A stretch of DNA of 39,285 nt, from NCBI GenBank assembly GCA_902781945.1, contig CACZLE010000022.1, positions 28,026-67,310 on the forward strand. The letters run 5' to 3'. Positions 1 through 7,199 of this stretch are shown here, in pieces. This DNA is from an uncultured Eubacteriales bacterium. Its GTDB lineage: Bacteria; Bacillota; Clostridia; Christensenellales; Aristaeellaceae. Under the pieces are notes generated by a model, which was not told where the DNA came from, searched no databases, and was given only the letters and a program-made list of their open reading frames with translations. The first letter of the stretch is position 1; every line of letters starts with the position of its first letter. A program made the position numbers and the translations under genes.

Positions 1-639
1 GTCAGCCGGGAGCGCATCGCCGCGGAGCTGATCCGGGCCGCCGCGGAGTCCGGGGCCGTGCCCGCCCTGGGCGAGTTTTCAGACGTGGTGTTCGCCGCCC
101 TGCCGGATTTTCCGCCCCTGGCCTGGATCAACGGCCTCAAGGCCCTGTCCCGTTTGCCCGCGGGAGACGCCGCGCTGCGCATGGCTGCCCTGCTGCACGA
201 CTGCGGCGAGCCCGCTCTGCAAAACACCCTGGATTCCTTGAAGCAGTCCCGGGCCTTCCGGGAGGAGGTGCTGGCCCTCTGCCGCCATGTCCGCAAGCCC
301 TTTGCGCCCGGCGAAACCGCCGTTATGCTGGCCATGCTGGGGGAAACCCAGCTGCGCCGGTTGCTTCTGCTCCAGCAGGCCGTGGGCGTGCTGGACGAAA
401 AGGAGACTGCCCAGCGCCTGGCTCGTTTGAAGGCCGCCCAGCTGGCCAATCTGCCCCTGACCCTGCGCGACCTGCCCGTGAACGGCAAGGACCTGACCGC
501 CATGGGCCTGCAGGGCGAAGCCGTGGGGGACACCCTGCACCAGATCCATCAAATGGTGCTCCGCAGCCAGCTGCCCTGTGATCGGGCGACCATCATCGCA
601 TGGCTGACGCGGCGGAGGGGGGGAGAACGCGCTTTCTGA
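1..639 (+). CDS. cca: CCA tRNA nucleotidyltransferase, C-terminal part (5' end outside the window)
   Basis: The reading frame is open from base 1, so this is the 3' part of a longer gene; the GTG at 58 is only an internal codon. The visible part carries the helical C-terminal region of bacterial CCA-adding enzymes: VSRERIAAEL at the start, a worn HD-like stretch (AALLHDCGE), and the tail DLPVNGKDLTAMGLQGEAVG, which matches the family's 'NGxDLMxLG' tRNA-binding signature. The enzyme adds or repairs the 3' CCA of tRNA in the cytoplasm. The nucleotidyltransferase head domain must lie upstream. The last four codons and the stop lie inside the left inverted repeat of the element at 628-1212, so the natural C-terminus may have been replaced. 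Family assignment is fairly secure; the poly(A) polymerase sister family is the main alternative. Confidence 0.8.
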   Translation, partial: VSRERIAAELIRAAAESGAVPALGEFSDVVFAALPDFPPLAWINGLKALSRLPAGDAALRMAALLHDCGEPALQNTLDSLKQSRAFREEVLALCRHVRKPFAPGETAVMLAMLGETQLRRLLLLQQAVGVLDEKETAQRLARLKAAQLANLPLTLRDLPVNGKDLTAMGLQGEAVGDTLHQIHQMVLRSQLPCDRATIIAWLTRRRGGERAF

Positions 640-661
640 AGAAAGCTGTGCAAAGACTTTT
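628..661 (+). repeat. Left terminal inverted repeat (34 bp)
   Basis: It is the reverse complement of 1179-1212 at 33 of 34 positions; the exception is A639. It begins exactly on a codon boundary of cca and supplies that gene's last four codons and TGA stop. In a minus-strand transcript the one mismatch would be a U-G wobble, so the helix would be continuous. Confidence 0.9.
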
Positions 662-759
662 AATCGGCGATATTGCTTGGGTTGTCGATGCTTGTTGCTT
701 CCGCCAGTTGATTGGATAGGGCTTGGGTTGTAGCGTGCTCCATAAATACGCCGCAACAC

Positions 760-801
760 AAAAGATGACCGGAAACGAGCAAGCTCGATCCGGTCACTTT
801 T
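760..801. terminator. Bidirectional terminator-like hairpin inside the element
   Basis: AAAAG and GACCGGA at 760-773 pair with TCCGGTC and CTTTT at 789-801, with an inner CGAG/CTCG stem. The A-run on one side and T-run on the other would give a U-tract in either direction of transcription. Confidence 0.5.
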
Positions 802-813
802 GCTTATGCGGCT

Positions 814-991
814 ATGCTGCGGTACGCCCCGCGCTACTGCCTACGGCAAGCGCGGGTTTCGGGCCGCAATCTAAAGATTGCAGCCCTCAGTCTCGCTACG
901 CTCGACGCTATTACGCAGCATTGACGGCTAAAGCCGTCATTTCTGGAGCGGGGACTGCATCCATGTTTGGCTATGAGACCAAGCGAGACTG
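814..991. ncRNA. Candidate structured RNA core with nested stems and a pseudoknot
   Basis: Stem 814-821/914-921 encloses two strong hairpins: 827-857 (CCCGCGC/GCGCGGG with inner TGCC/GGCA) and 861-886 (GCAATC/GATTGC with a TAAA loop). It is followed by the hairpin 923-938 (GACGGC TAAA GCCGTC). The loop segment 888-897 (CAGTCTCGCT) is the perfect complement of 982-991, which lies outside the stem; this is a 10-bp pseudoknot. Such a combination is typical of ornate bacterial RNAs, but I cannot match it to a named class and cannot tell the transcribed strand. The same stems would also form in single-stranded DNA of a mobile element. Confidence 0.4.
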
Positions 992-1033
992 GGGTCGGCA
1001 TGCGCAGCAGGCCGAGGATTGCGAAGCAATCCC

Positions 1034-1091
1034 GAAAAAGACCGATAGATGGCTGATCGAGTTTACTCGAATCAGACAGCTATCGGCTTTT
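1034..1091. terminator. Large bidirectional terminator-like hairpin inside the element
   Basis: AAAAAG and CCGATAG (about 1035-1048) pair with CTATCGG and CTTTTT (about 1080-1091), with an inner CTGAT/ATCAG and CGAG/CTCG stem. U-tracts would form in both directions, so the element seems insulated from through transcription on its right side. Confidence 0.5.
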
Positions 1092-1178
1092 TCATTAGCC
1101 CCAGACGGCTCTTGCAGTCCCCCATAGGCTAAACTGGCGGAAATTGCCGGAAAGTGTGTTCAAACCTGTTCGCCAGCC

Positions 1179-1212
1179 AAAAGTCTTTGCACAGCTTTCT
1201 CCAGAAAGCGCG
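1179..1212 (-). repeat. Right terminal inverted repeat (34 bp)
   Basis: This is the inverted partner of 628-661. Its outer 8 bases plus the following TAT (1205-1215) recur as an 11-bp direct copy at 1294-1304, just downstream of the next gene's promoter. Confidence 0.9.
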
Positions 1213-1261
1213 TATCCTTACCCTGTCGTGTAAAAAATCTGCCGGGAATCTCCACCCCCGC

Positions 1262-1290
1262 TTGCATTCTGGCCGCGGATATGGCATAAT
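1262..1290 (+). promoter_or_regulatory. Sigma-A promoter for the CNNM gene pair
   Basis: TTGCAT at 1262-1267 and CATAAT at 1285-1290 are separated by 17 bp. Transcription would start near 1297, giving a leader of about 40 nt. The ribosome-binding site TAAGGA at 1324-1329 lies 6 bases before the ATG at 1336. Confidence 0.7.
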
Positions 1291-1335
1291 AACAAAGCGC
1301 GTATGTGCGTGATATTTATACGGTAAGGATAGTGA

Positions 1336-2373
1336 ATGCGTTCTATGGACGATGCGGTCCCACGAAGTTTATTGTTGATTTTCCTGATCCTGGCGGGCGG
1401 TTTCTTTTCCGGCGCGGAGACGGCGCTGTCTTTCTGCAACCGCATCCGCATGCAGGTGCTTTCCGATGACGGCGACAAGCGGGCCAAGCGCGTGGTATGG
1501 ATATTGGATCGGTTTGACCGCGCGGTGGTCACCCTGCTCATCGCCATCAATATCATCCATATCGTCGCCGCCTCCGTGGCCACGGTGATGGCGGTCAAGT
1601 GGATGGGCAATTCCGGTTCCCTGGTGGCCACGCTGGTGATGACGCTGCTGGTGTTCTTCTTCAGCGAAACGATCCCCAAAAACATGGCCCGGTCCAACAG
1701 CGATCATTTTATGCTGTATTCGGCGCTGACCATCCGTATATGCATGTTTGTGCTCAAGCCGGTGGCGGCGGTGCTGACCGGGTTGGGTAATTTGGCCAAA
1801 AAAGCCCTGAGCCGCCACGCGTCCAAGGCCCCCAGCGTCACCGAGGACGAGTTCGCCTCCCTGGTGTCCGGCGCGGAGGAGGAGGGCGTCATCGACCACG
1901 AGGAAAGCGACATCATCAAGTCGGCCATCGACTTTGGCGATATCGTGGCGGGGGAGATCATGACCCGCCGGGAAAACATGATCGCCATTCCTGTCAGCAT
2001 TGACCGGGAGACGCTGAAAAAGCGCCTCATCGAAACCAAATACTCCCGTTTCCCCGTCTATGACGGCACGCCGGACAGGATCATCGGCGTGGCCCGCTCG
2101 GTGCGCTGCCTGTGGCGGCTGATGGGGGATAAGCCCTTCGACCTGCGCGAGTTCATCACGCGGCCCTATTTCGTGCGGCCCGATATGCTGATCAGCGACG
2201 TGTTCGAGGGCATGTCCGGACGCCGCCAGCACATGGCCATCGTCCAGGACGACCAGGGGCACACCCTGGGCATGCTCACCATGGAGGATATCCTGGAGGA
2301 GATCGTGGGCGAGATCTACGACGAGGACGACAGCGTGCAAAAGCCCGCTCCGAAAGGGGGCGCGGCCCAATGA
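1336..2373 (+). CDS. CNNM/CBS-domain membrane protein (HlyC/CorC family, short form)
   Basis: This 345-aa protein has the layout of the DUF21/CNNM family. A membrane domain of about four helices (roughly residues 10-150) contains the family's GGFFSGAETALS and FSETIPKNMA motifs. Two CBS motifs (about 200-325) follow, ending in LTMEDILEEIVGEIYDE. Family members are linked to Mg2+ or Na+ transport or to magnesium homeostasis at the cytoplasmic membrane. The C-terminal CorC_HlyC domain found in the next protein is absent: the chain stops about 20 residues after the second CBS motif. The stop overlaps the next start (ATGA at 2370-2373), so the two are co-translated and may assemble together. The start at 1336 is supported by the AAGGA site. 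Confidence 0.85.
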   Translation: MRSMDDAVPRSLLLIFLILAGGFFSGAETALSFCNRIRMQVLSDDGDKRAKRVVWILDRFDRAVVTLLIAINIIHIVAASVATVMAVKWMGNSGSLVATLVMTLLVFFFSETIPKNMARSNSDHFMLYSALTIRICMFVLKPVAAVLTGLGNLAKKALSRHASKAPSVTEDEFASLVSGAEEEGVIDHEESDIIKSAIDFGDIVAGEIMTRRENMIAIPVSIDRETLKKRLIETKYSRFPVYDGTPDRIIGVARSVRCLWRLMGDKPFDLREFITRPYFVRPDMLISDVFEGMSGRRQHMAIVQDDQGHTLGMLTMEDILEEIVGEIYDEDDSVQKPAPKGGAAQ

Positions 2374-3626
2374 TCATCGCTTTATTATGCCTTTTGATCG
2401 CGGTATTGATCCTGCTGTCCGCCTTCTTTTCCTCCGCGGAGATCACCTATGCCAAGGCCAACCGCTACCGGGTGGAAAAGGCGGCGGAGGAAGGCAAAAA
2501 GGTGGCCAAGCTGGAATTGCACATCATCGATCACTACGTCCGCTCCCTGTCCGCCATCCTGGTGGGCAACAACCTGGCCAATATCGCCGCGTCCTCCGCG
2601 GCCACCATGCTGTTCGTCCAGGCCCTGCACCTGCCCAACGGCGCGGCCATCGCCTCCGCGGTCATGACGGCCCTGCTGCTGATCTTCGGCGAGACCCTGC
2701 CCAAGATCGTGGCCTCCAGCATGCCCGACGCCCTGGCCCGCATCTTCGCCTACCCCATGAAGATCACCATGCTTGTTTTCAAGCCCGTGGTAGACGTGGT
2801 GGAAAAGCTGGTGGGGCATTTTGAGCACCTGTGGACGCCCAAGGAGGATACCCCGGACATGACCACCGAGGAACTGGTGGAGCTGGTGGACAATATCGAA
2901 GAGGAGGGCGTCTTTACCGAGGAGGAAAGCGAGCTGATCCGCTCCGCCATCGAGATCACCGACACCATGGCCATGGAGGTGCTCACGCCCCGGGTGGACC
3001 TGTGCGCCATTGACTATGACGACGGCATTCCCGAATTGACGGACGAGCTGATGCAGTATACCCGCATCCCGGTCTATAAGGATACCATCGACAACATCAT
3101 CGGCATCCTGTCCACCAAGAAGCTGATCAAGGCCATCGCGGCGGGAGATCAGGTGACCCTGGAGGACCTGATGGTGCCGCCGCTCTTCGTGCACAAGACC
3201 CGCATGGTCTCCTCCATCATCCGGGAGTTCCGGGACCGCCATATCCAGGCCGCCATCGTGGTGGACGAGTACGGCGGCACCCTGGGCATGCTGACCATGG
3301 AGGACATCATGGAGGAGATCGTGGGCGAGATCTACGACGAGCGGGACGCGGTGGAGGACGAGATCATCAAGATCGACGATCACACCTTCATCGTGGACGG
3401 CGACGCCAATATCTACGATCTCTTTGACATGTGCGATTATGAGCCGCCGGAGTTCGAGTCCGAATACAACACCGTGGGCGGCTGGGCCACGGAGCAGTTG
3501 GACCGCTTCCCCAAGGCGGGGGACAGCTTCACCTGTGACCGCTACACCGTGCGCGTGCTGGAGGCCCGGGGCATGCGGGTGGAGAAGCTCAAGGTCACCC
3601 TGGCCGATCCGCCGGAGGAAGAATAA
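2370..3626 (+). CDS. CNNM/CBS-domain membrane protein with CorC_HlyC domain (full-length form)
   Basis: This 418-aa paralogue of the preceding protein has a DUF21 membrane domain (about 1-150, with SAFFSSAEITYAKANR and FGETLPKIVA). Two CBS motifs (about 200-320) end in LTMEDIMEEIVGEIYDE. The C-terminal CorC_HlyC domain (about 332-412) shows DGDANIYDLFD and NTVGGWATEQL. The expected role is divalent-cation (Mg2+) transport or its control at the membrane; old 'hemolysin' labels for this family are misleading. It overlaps the upstream gene by four bases and is followed by a separate promoter for frr, so the pair forms its own unit. Substrate cannot be read from the sequence. Confidence 0.88.
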   Translation: MIIALLCLLIAVLILLSAFFSSAEITYAKANRYRVEKAAEEGKKVAKLELHIIDHYVRSLSAILVGNNLANIAASSAATMLFVQALHLPNGAAIASAVMTALLLIFGETLPKIVASSMPDALARIFAYPMKITMLVFKPVVDVVEKLVGHFEHLWTPKEDTPDMTTEELVELVDNIEEEGVFTEEESELIRSAIEITDTMAMEVLTPRVDLCAIDYDDGIPELTDELMQYTRIPVYKDTIDNIIGILSTKKLIKAIAAGDQVTLEDLMVPPLFVHKTRMVSSIIREFRDRHIQAAIVVDEYGGTLGMLTMEDIMEEIVGEIYDERDAVEDEIIKIDDHTFIVDGDANIYDLFDMCDYEPPEFESEYNTVGGWATEQLDRFPKAGDSFTCDRYTVRVLEARGMRVEKLKVTLADPPEEE

Positions 3627-3633
3627 AAAAGAC

Positions 3634-3662
3634 TTGCCATAAACCGTGAAAAACGGTAAAAT
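3634..3662 (+). promoter_or_regulatory. Sigma-A promoter for the frr-polC operon
   Basis: TTGCCA at 3634-3639 and TAAAAT at 3657-3662 have a 17-bp spacer. The leader ends in a strong AAGGAGG at 3691-3697, 7 bases before the frr ATG. Confidence 0.75.
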
Positions 3663-3704
3663 AGAGCTACTGAACGAAGTGAATTACAAAAAGGAGGATG
3701 TACC

Positions 3705-4268
3705 ATGCCTGAATACAAGGATATTATCAAGGACGCCCAGGACAGAATGGGCAAGACCCGCGAAGGCTTCAAGCGCGATATGCAGTCCCTGCGGGCAGGC
3801 CGCGCCAATCCGCAGATTTTGGATCGCATCGTGGTGGATTATTACGGAGCCCAGACGCCCCTTAACCAAATGGGCAATATCTCCGCGCCCGAACCCCGCA
3901 TGCTGGTCATCAGCCTGTGGGACCCCAAGGCCATTCCCCTGGTGGAAAAGGCCATCCAAAAGAGCGACCTGGGCATGAACCCCAGCAATGACGGCCACGT
4001 CATCCGCCTGATCGTGCCCGAGCTCAACGAGGAGCGCCGTAAGGAGCTGACCAAGGTGGTCCGCAAGAGCGCCGAGGAAGCCAAGGTGGCCAGCCGCAAC
4101 ATCCGCCGGGACGCCATGGAGCAGTTTAAGAAGCTCAAGAAGGACAGCCTGATCACCGAGGACGACCAGCGCAAGGCCGAGGAAGAAATGCAGAAGGCCA
4201 CCGATAACGCCATCAAGGAGATCGACAAGATCGCCGCCGAAAAGGAAAAGGAGATCATGTCGGTTTGA
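3705..4268 (+). CDS. frr: Ribosome recycling factor
   Basis: The 187-aa product matches the usual RRF length of about 185. It shows the conserved N-terminal helix (MGKTREGFKRDMQSLRAGRA, then NPQILDRIVVDYYG), the QMGNISAPEPRML strand region and the C-terminal helix with LNEERRKELTKVVRK. RRF works with EF-G in the cytoplasm to split post-termination ribosomes and free mRNA. It is the first gene behind the promoter at 3634 with a near-perfect ribosome-binding site, and its stop overlaps the TTG start of the small gene that follows. In many Firmicutes rpsB-tsf-pyrH precede frr; here the CNNM pair does. Confidence 0.96.
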   Translation: MPEYKDIIKDAQDRMGKTREGFKRDMQSLRAGRANPQILDRIVVDYYGAQTPLNQMGNISAPEPRMLVISLWDPKAIPLVEKAIQKSDLGMNPSNDGHVIRLIVPELNEERRKELTKVVRKSAEEAKVASRNIRRDAMEQFKKLKKDSLITEDDQRKAEEEMQKATDNAIKEIDKIAAEKEKEIMSV

Positions 4269-4486
4269 CGGAGCGTACCGATTTTTCTCCCCTGCGCGCA
4301 TGCCTGGGTCTGCCGCTTGCGCAGGCCCTGGCCTTTTGCCGCGCCCGGGGAGAGGAACCGCAAATCATCTATACGGGAGAGCGCGCGGCGGGGGAGGGTC
4401 TCACGCCGCGCGTCATCGCTGTGCGGGAAAAGGAGCTGGTGGTCAGCCTGTTCCGGGACGGCGATCCGAGGGAGGAAGAAGCATGA
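4265..4486 (+). CDS. Small conserved-looking protein between frr and uppS
   Basis: This 73-aa frame starts with TTG overlapping the frr stop and ends in ATGA overlapping the uppS start. Such perfect packing strongly suggests a real, co-translated gene. The peptide has an N-terminal LPLAQALAFCRARG helix and two strands (PQIIYTGER and LTPRVIAVREKELVVSLFRD), the look of a small soluble alpha/beta domain. Short proteins of this general pattern occur at this position in related clostridia, from memory; no function is known to me. An upstream-extended uppS would cover this region in another frame, but its N-terminus would not resemble UppS. Confidence 0.6.
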   Translation: MTERTDFSPLRACLGLPLAQALAFCRARGEEPQIIYTGERAAGEGLTPRVIAVREKELVVSLFRDGDPREEEA

Positions 4487-5199
4487 GCGAGATCAGCAAA
4501 CTGCCCCGCCACGTGGCCATCATCATGGACGGCAACGGACGCTGGGCCAAGGCGCATAAACTGCAGGTGGCCCAGGGGCACAGGCGCGGCACGGAAACCT
4601 TGCGGTCCATCATCCGCGAGAGCAGCGATCTGGGCATCGAGGCCCTGTCGCTCTATGCCTTCTCCACCGAAAACTGGAAGCGCAGCCCCGCCGAGGTGGG
4701 GGCGCTGATGAGCCTGCTGCTGGAGTATTTCACCAGCGAGATCGACGAACTGGACGAAAAAAACGTGCGCATCCGCATCCTGGGCGATAAGGACGGTCTG
4801 CCCGGACCGCAGAAACAGGCGCTGATCGCCGCGGAAAACCGCACGCGGGAAAATACCGGTCTTAAGCTCAACATCGCCATCAATTACGGCGCCCGGGACG
4901 AGATCCTGCGGGCCGTGAAGGAGCTGGCGGGCCGCGCCGCCCGGGGCGAGATCGCCCCGGAGGCCATCACGGCGGCGGATTTTGAGGCCGCGCTCTATAC
5001 CCACGGCCTGCCGGACGTGGACCTTCTGATCCGCACCAGCGGGGAAATGCGGCTGAGCAACTTCCTCTTATACCAATGCGCCTATGCCGAAATGACCTTC
5101 CCCACCGTGCTGTGGCCCGATTTCTCCCTGGAGGATTATCACAGCGCGCTGGCGGCCTTTGGCAAGCGAGATCGCAGGTTTGGGGGGCGAAACGAATGA
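4483..5199 (+). CDS. uppS: Isoprenyl transferase (undecaprenyl diphosphate synthase)
   Basis: The 238-aa cis-prenyltransferase condenses isopentenyl diphosphate onto farnesyl diphosphate to make the C55 carrier for peptidoglycan and other envelope polymers. Visible signatures are HVAIIMDGNGRWA with the catalytic Asp, GHRRGTE, YAFSTENWKR and, near the C-terminus, LIRTSGEMRLSNFLLYQ. I chose the ATG at 4483 because the homology begins there, GGAGGAAG lies upstream and it forms an ATGA overlap with the small gene. It sits next to cdsA, dxr and ispG, so the operon couples isoprenoid supply with lipid and wall precursor synthesis. Confidence 0.96.
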   Translation: MSEISKLPRHVAIIMDGNGRWAKAHKLQVAQGHRRGTETLRSIIRESSDLGIEALSLYAFSTENWKRSPAEVGALMSLLLEYFTSEIDELDEKNVRIRILGDKDGLPGPQKQALIAAENRTRENTGLKLNIAINYGARDEILRAVKELAGRAARGEIAPEAITAADFEAALYTHGLPDVDLLIRTSGEMRLSNFLLYQCAYAEMTFPTVLWPDFSLEDYHSALAAFGKRDRRFGGRNE

Positions 5200-6029
5200 A
5201 AAACAGCATGAAGACCCGCATCATCACCGGGGCCATATTGATCCTGGCCCTGGCCTTCGCCATCTGGATGGGGGGCTGGGTATGCTCGGTGCTGCTGATC
5301 GCGGCGGTGGGCATCGCACAGTTTGAAATGATGCGCGCCCTGCGCCAGCGGGGCCATCAGAACGTGCGCTGGCCCGTGTGGGCCGCCACGGTGATCAGCG
5401 TGCCCGTGTTTCTTCTGTGGAACAACCAATGGCTGCTGCCCATCGTGGTATTCACGGCCCTGATCACCACGGTGTATGTGCTGTTCCACGGCCAGCCGCA
5501 GCTTGACGATATCTTTGTGTCCCTCATGCCGCTTTTCACCGTGGCATTCCCCGGCATGTGCCTGCTGGCCCAGGTCAACGCGCCTTATCGCTGGCTCCAG
5601 GTCATGCTGCTGTGCACCTCCTTCCTGGTGCCCAACCTGGGCGACGCCGCGGCCTATTTCATCGGCAGCCGGTTCGGCAAGCGCAAGCTGATCCCCGCCG
5701 TCAGCCCCAATAAAACGGTGGCCGGCGCGGTGGGCGGCCTCATCGGCAGCGAGATCGTGGCCCTGGCCATCTGGGGCATCGTGTACGCCTGCACCGGCGG
5801 GGCCGCCAACACGGCCATGCCGCCCCTGTGGCACTATGTGCTCATCGGCTTCGTGGGCGGCGTGGCGGGCCAGATCGGCGACCTGTTCGCCTCCCTGGTC
5901 AAACGCCATTGCGGTATCAAGGATTACGGCACCATCTTCCCCGGCCACGGCGGCATGATGGATCGCCTGGACAGCACCCTCTGCGTGGCGCTGCTCATGT
6001 ATCTGTATCAATTGGTCATGTGGGGATAA
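5196..6029 (+). CDS. cdsA: Phosphatidate cytidylyltransferase
   Basis: This 277-aa polytopic membrane protein makes CDP-diacylglycerol from CTP and phosphatidic acid, the branch point of phospholipid synthesis. The signature lies at the C-terminal end: LVKRHCGIKDYGTIFPGHGG followed by MMDRLDS. VPNLGDAAAYFIGSRFGKRK and AVSPNKTVAGAVGGLIGS precede it. Several hydrophobic helices fill the N-terminal two thirds. The ATG at 5196 overlaps the uppS stop (ATGA) with GGGGGG-type purines upstream, so the frame's extension to 5076 inside uppS is not used. Confidence 0.95.
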   Translation: MKNSMKTRIITGAILILALAFAIWMGGWVCSVLLIAAVGIAQFEMMRALRQRGHQNVRWPVWAATVISVPVFLLWNNQWLLPIVVFTALITTVYVLFHGQPQLDDIFVSLMPLFTVAFPGMCLLAQVNAPYRWLQVMLLCTSFLVPNLGDAAAYFIGSRFGKRKLIPAVSPNKTVAGAVGGLIGSEIVALAIWGIVYACTGGAANTAMPPLWHYVLIGFVGGVAGQIGDLFASLVKRHCGIKDYGTIFPGHGGMMDRLDSTLCVALLMYLYQLVMWG

Positions 6030-6032
6030 GCG

Positions 6033-7196
6033 ATGCGAAGGATCAATATTTTAGGTTCCACCGGCTCCATCGGTGCCCAGGCTTTGCAGATCGCGGCCCT
6101 GCATCCCGAGCTTTTTCAGATCGGCGCGCTGACGGCCCACAGCCAGGCGGAGGCCCTCTTTGAACAGGTGCGGAAGTTTCACCCGCAGATGGCTGGCCTG
6201 ACCGGCATGAAAGCGGGGGATATAGAGATCCCCGAGGATGTGAAATTCTGCGATTGGCGCTTCGGCCCGGACGCCCTGCTGTGCGCCGCCCGGGACGTGC
6301 CCTGCGACGACGTGCTGGTATCCGTGGTGGGCATGATCGGCCTGCCTGCTGTGATGGCCGCCCGAGGAGCCGGACGCCGGGTGCTGCTGGCCAACAAGGA
6401 GGCCCTGGTGGCGGGCGGCCAGATCGTCATGGCGGCCTGCGCGGACGGTCCCGACGGCCCCACCCTGATCCCCGTGGACAGCGAGCACAGCGCCATCTAT
6501 CAATGCCTGCGGGCGGCCCAGGGCAATCCCTATGAAAAGATCTTGCTCACGGCCTCCGGCGGGGCCTTCCGGGATTTTACGCTGGATCAGCTGAAAAACG
6601 CTACCCTGGCCCAGGCCCTGACCCACCCCAACTGGAGCATGGGGGCCAAGATCACCGTGGACAGCGCCAGCATGTTCAACAAGGCCCTGGAGATCATCGA
6701 GGCCCGCTGGCTTTTCGATGCCCGCCCCGAACAGATCGAGGTGCTGATCCACCCCCAGAGCATCGTTCATTCCATGGTGCAGTTCAGGGATGGGGCCGTG
6801 TTGGCCCAGTTGGGCGCCCCGGATATGCGGGTGCCCATCGCCTACGCCATGGCGTATCCTCAGCGCATCGAGACCGCCGCCCCCAAAGCGGATTTTCCAA
6901 GCATCGGCCAATGCACCTTTACCGCGGTGGACCCCGTGCGCTTCCCCGCCGTGGGCATGGCCTACGAGGCCCTGCGCATGGGCGGCGCGGCGGCCTGCAT
7001 GCTCAATGCCGCCAACGAGGAAGCCAACGCCCGGTTCCGGGCCGGGGGCCTGGGCTTCATGCAGATCGGCCATGTAGTGGAAGAAACCCTCGCGCGCATA
7101 GGAAATCTGCCCGCGCATACCATAGAAGAGGTCTATGCCGCAGACGCCGCGGCCCGCCGGGAAGCCCGGCGGATCATGGAGACCTGTCAGGAGTAA
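6033..7196 (+). CDS. dxr: 1-deoxy-D-xylulose-5-phosphate reductoisomerase
   Basis: The 387-aa enzyme converts DXP to MEP, the committed step of the non-mevalonate isoprenoid pathway, using NADPH and a divalent metal. The NADPH site LGSTGSIGAQAL is at the N-terminus. The metal and substrate signatures VDSEHSAIYQCL, TASGGAFRDF and HPNWSMGAKITVDSASMFNK are all intact. Length is normal. It lies three bases after cdsA and four before rseP. Together with ispG it supplies the precursors used by UppS in the same operon. Confidence 0.97.
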   Translation: MRRINILGSTGSIGAQALQIAALHPELFQIGALTAHSQAEALFEQVRKFHPQMAGLTGMKAGDIEIPEDVKFCDWRFGPDALLCAARDVPCDDVLVSVVGMIGLPAVMAARGAGRRVLLANKEALVAGGQIVMAACADGPDGPTLIPVDSEHSAIYQCLRAAQGNPYEKILLTASGGAFRDFTLDQLKNATLAQALTHPNWSMGAKITVDSASMFNKALEIIEARWLFDARPEQIEVLIHPQSIVHSMVQFRDGAVLAQLGAPDMRVPIAYAMAYPQRIETAAPKADFPSIGQCTFTAVDPVRFPAVGMAYEALRMGGAAACMLNAANEEANARFRAGGLGFMQIGHVVEETLARIGNLPAHTIEEVYAADAAARREARRIMETCQE

Positions 7197-7199
7197 AAA

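Larger units (their letters stand above)
628..1212. mobile_element. Hairpin-rich non-coding element bounded by 34-bp inverted repeats (MITE-like or structured RNA)
   Basis: The stretch between cca and the next gene has no convincing coding sequence but is packed with perfect or near-perfect stems. Its outer ends, 628-661 and 1179-1212, are inverted copies with one mismatch. Further inside, 699-709 pairs with 1132-1142 (11 bp), 950-959 with 1113-1122 (10 bp) and 814-821 with 914-921 (8 bp). Local hairpins sit at 760-801, 827-857, 861-886, 923-938, 1016-1030 and 1034-1091. I see no transposase and no obvious target-site duplication. It could be a non-autonomous transposon (MITE), an invertible segment, or the gene of a large structured RNA whose basal helix is the 34-bp repeat. 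That it is one discrete element is well supported; which kind is not. Confidence 0.55.

Noticed and set aside
723..1127. 134-codon open frame inside the hairpin-rich element
   Set aside because: It crosses every stem and terminator-like hairpin, has no convincing ribosome-binding site, and its peptide shows no domain-like pattern. Open frames arise easily in such GC-rich inverted repeats.
1205..1304. 11-bp direct repeat (1205-1215 and 1294-1304) as a target-site duplication
   Set aside because: The first copy lies inside the terminal inverted repeat and the second 80 bp downstream of it, so they do not flank the element.
4300..4482. N-terminal extension of uppS to 4300
   Set aside because: The extension is Gly/Arg-rich, overlaps the small coupled gene, and UppS homology begins at the ATG at 4483, which has its own ribosome-binding site.
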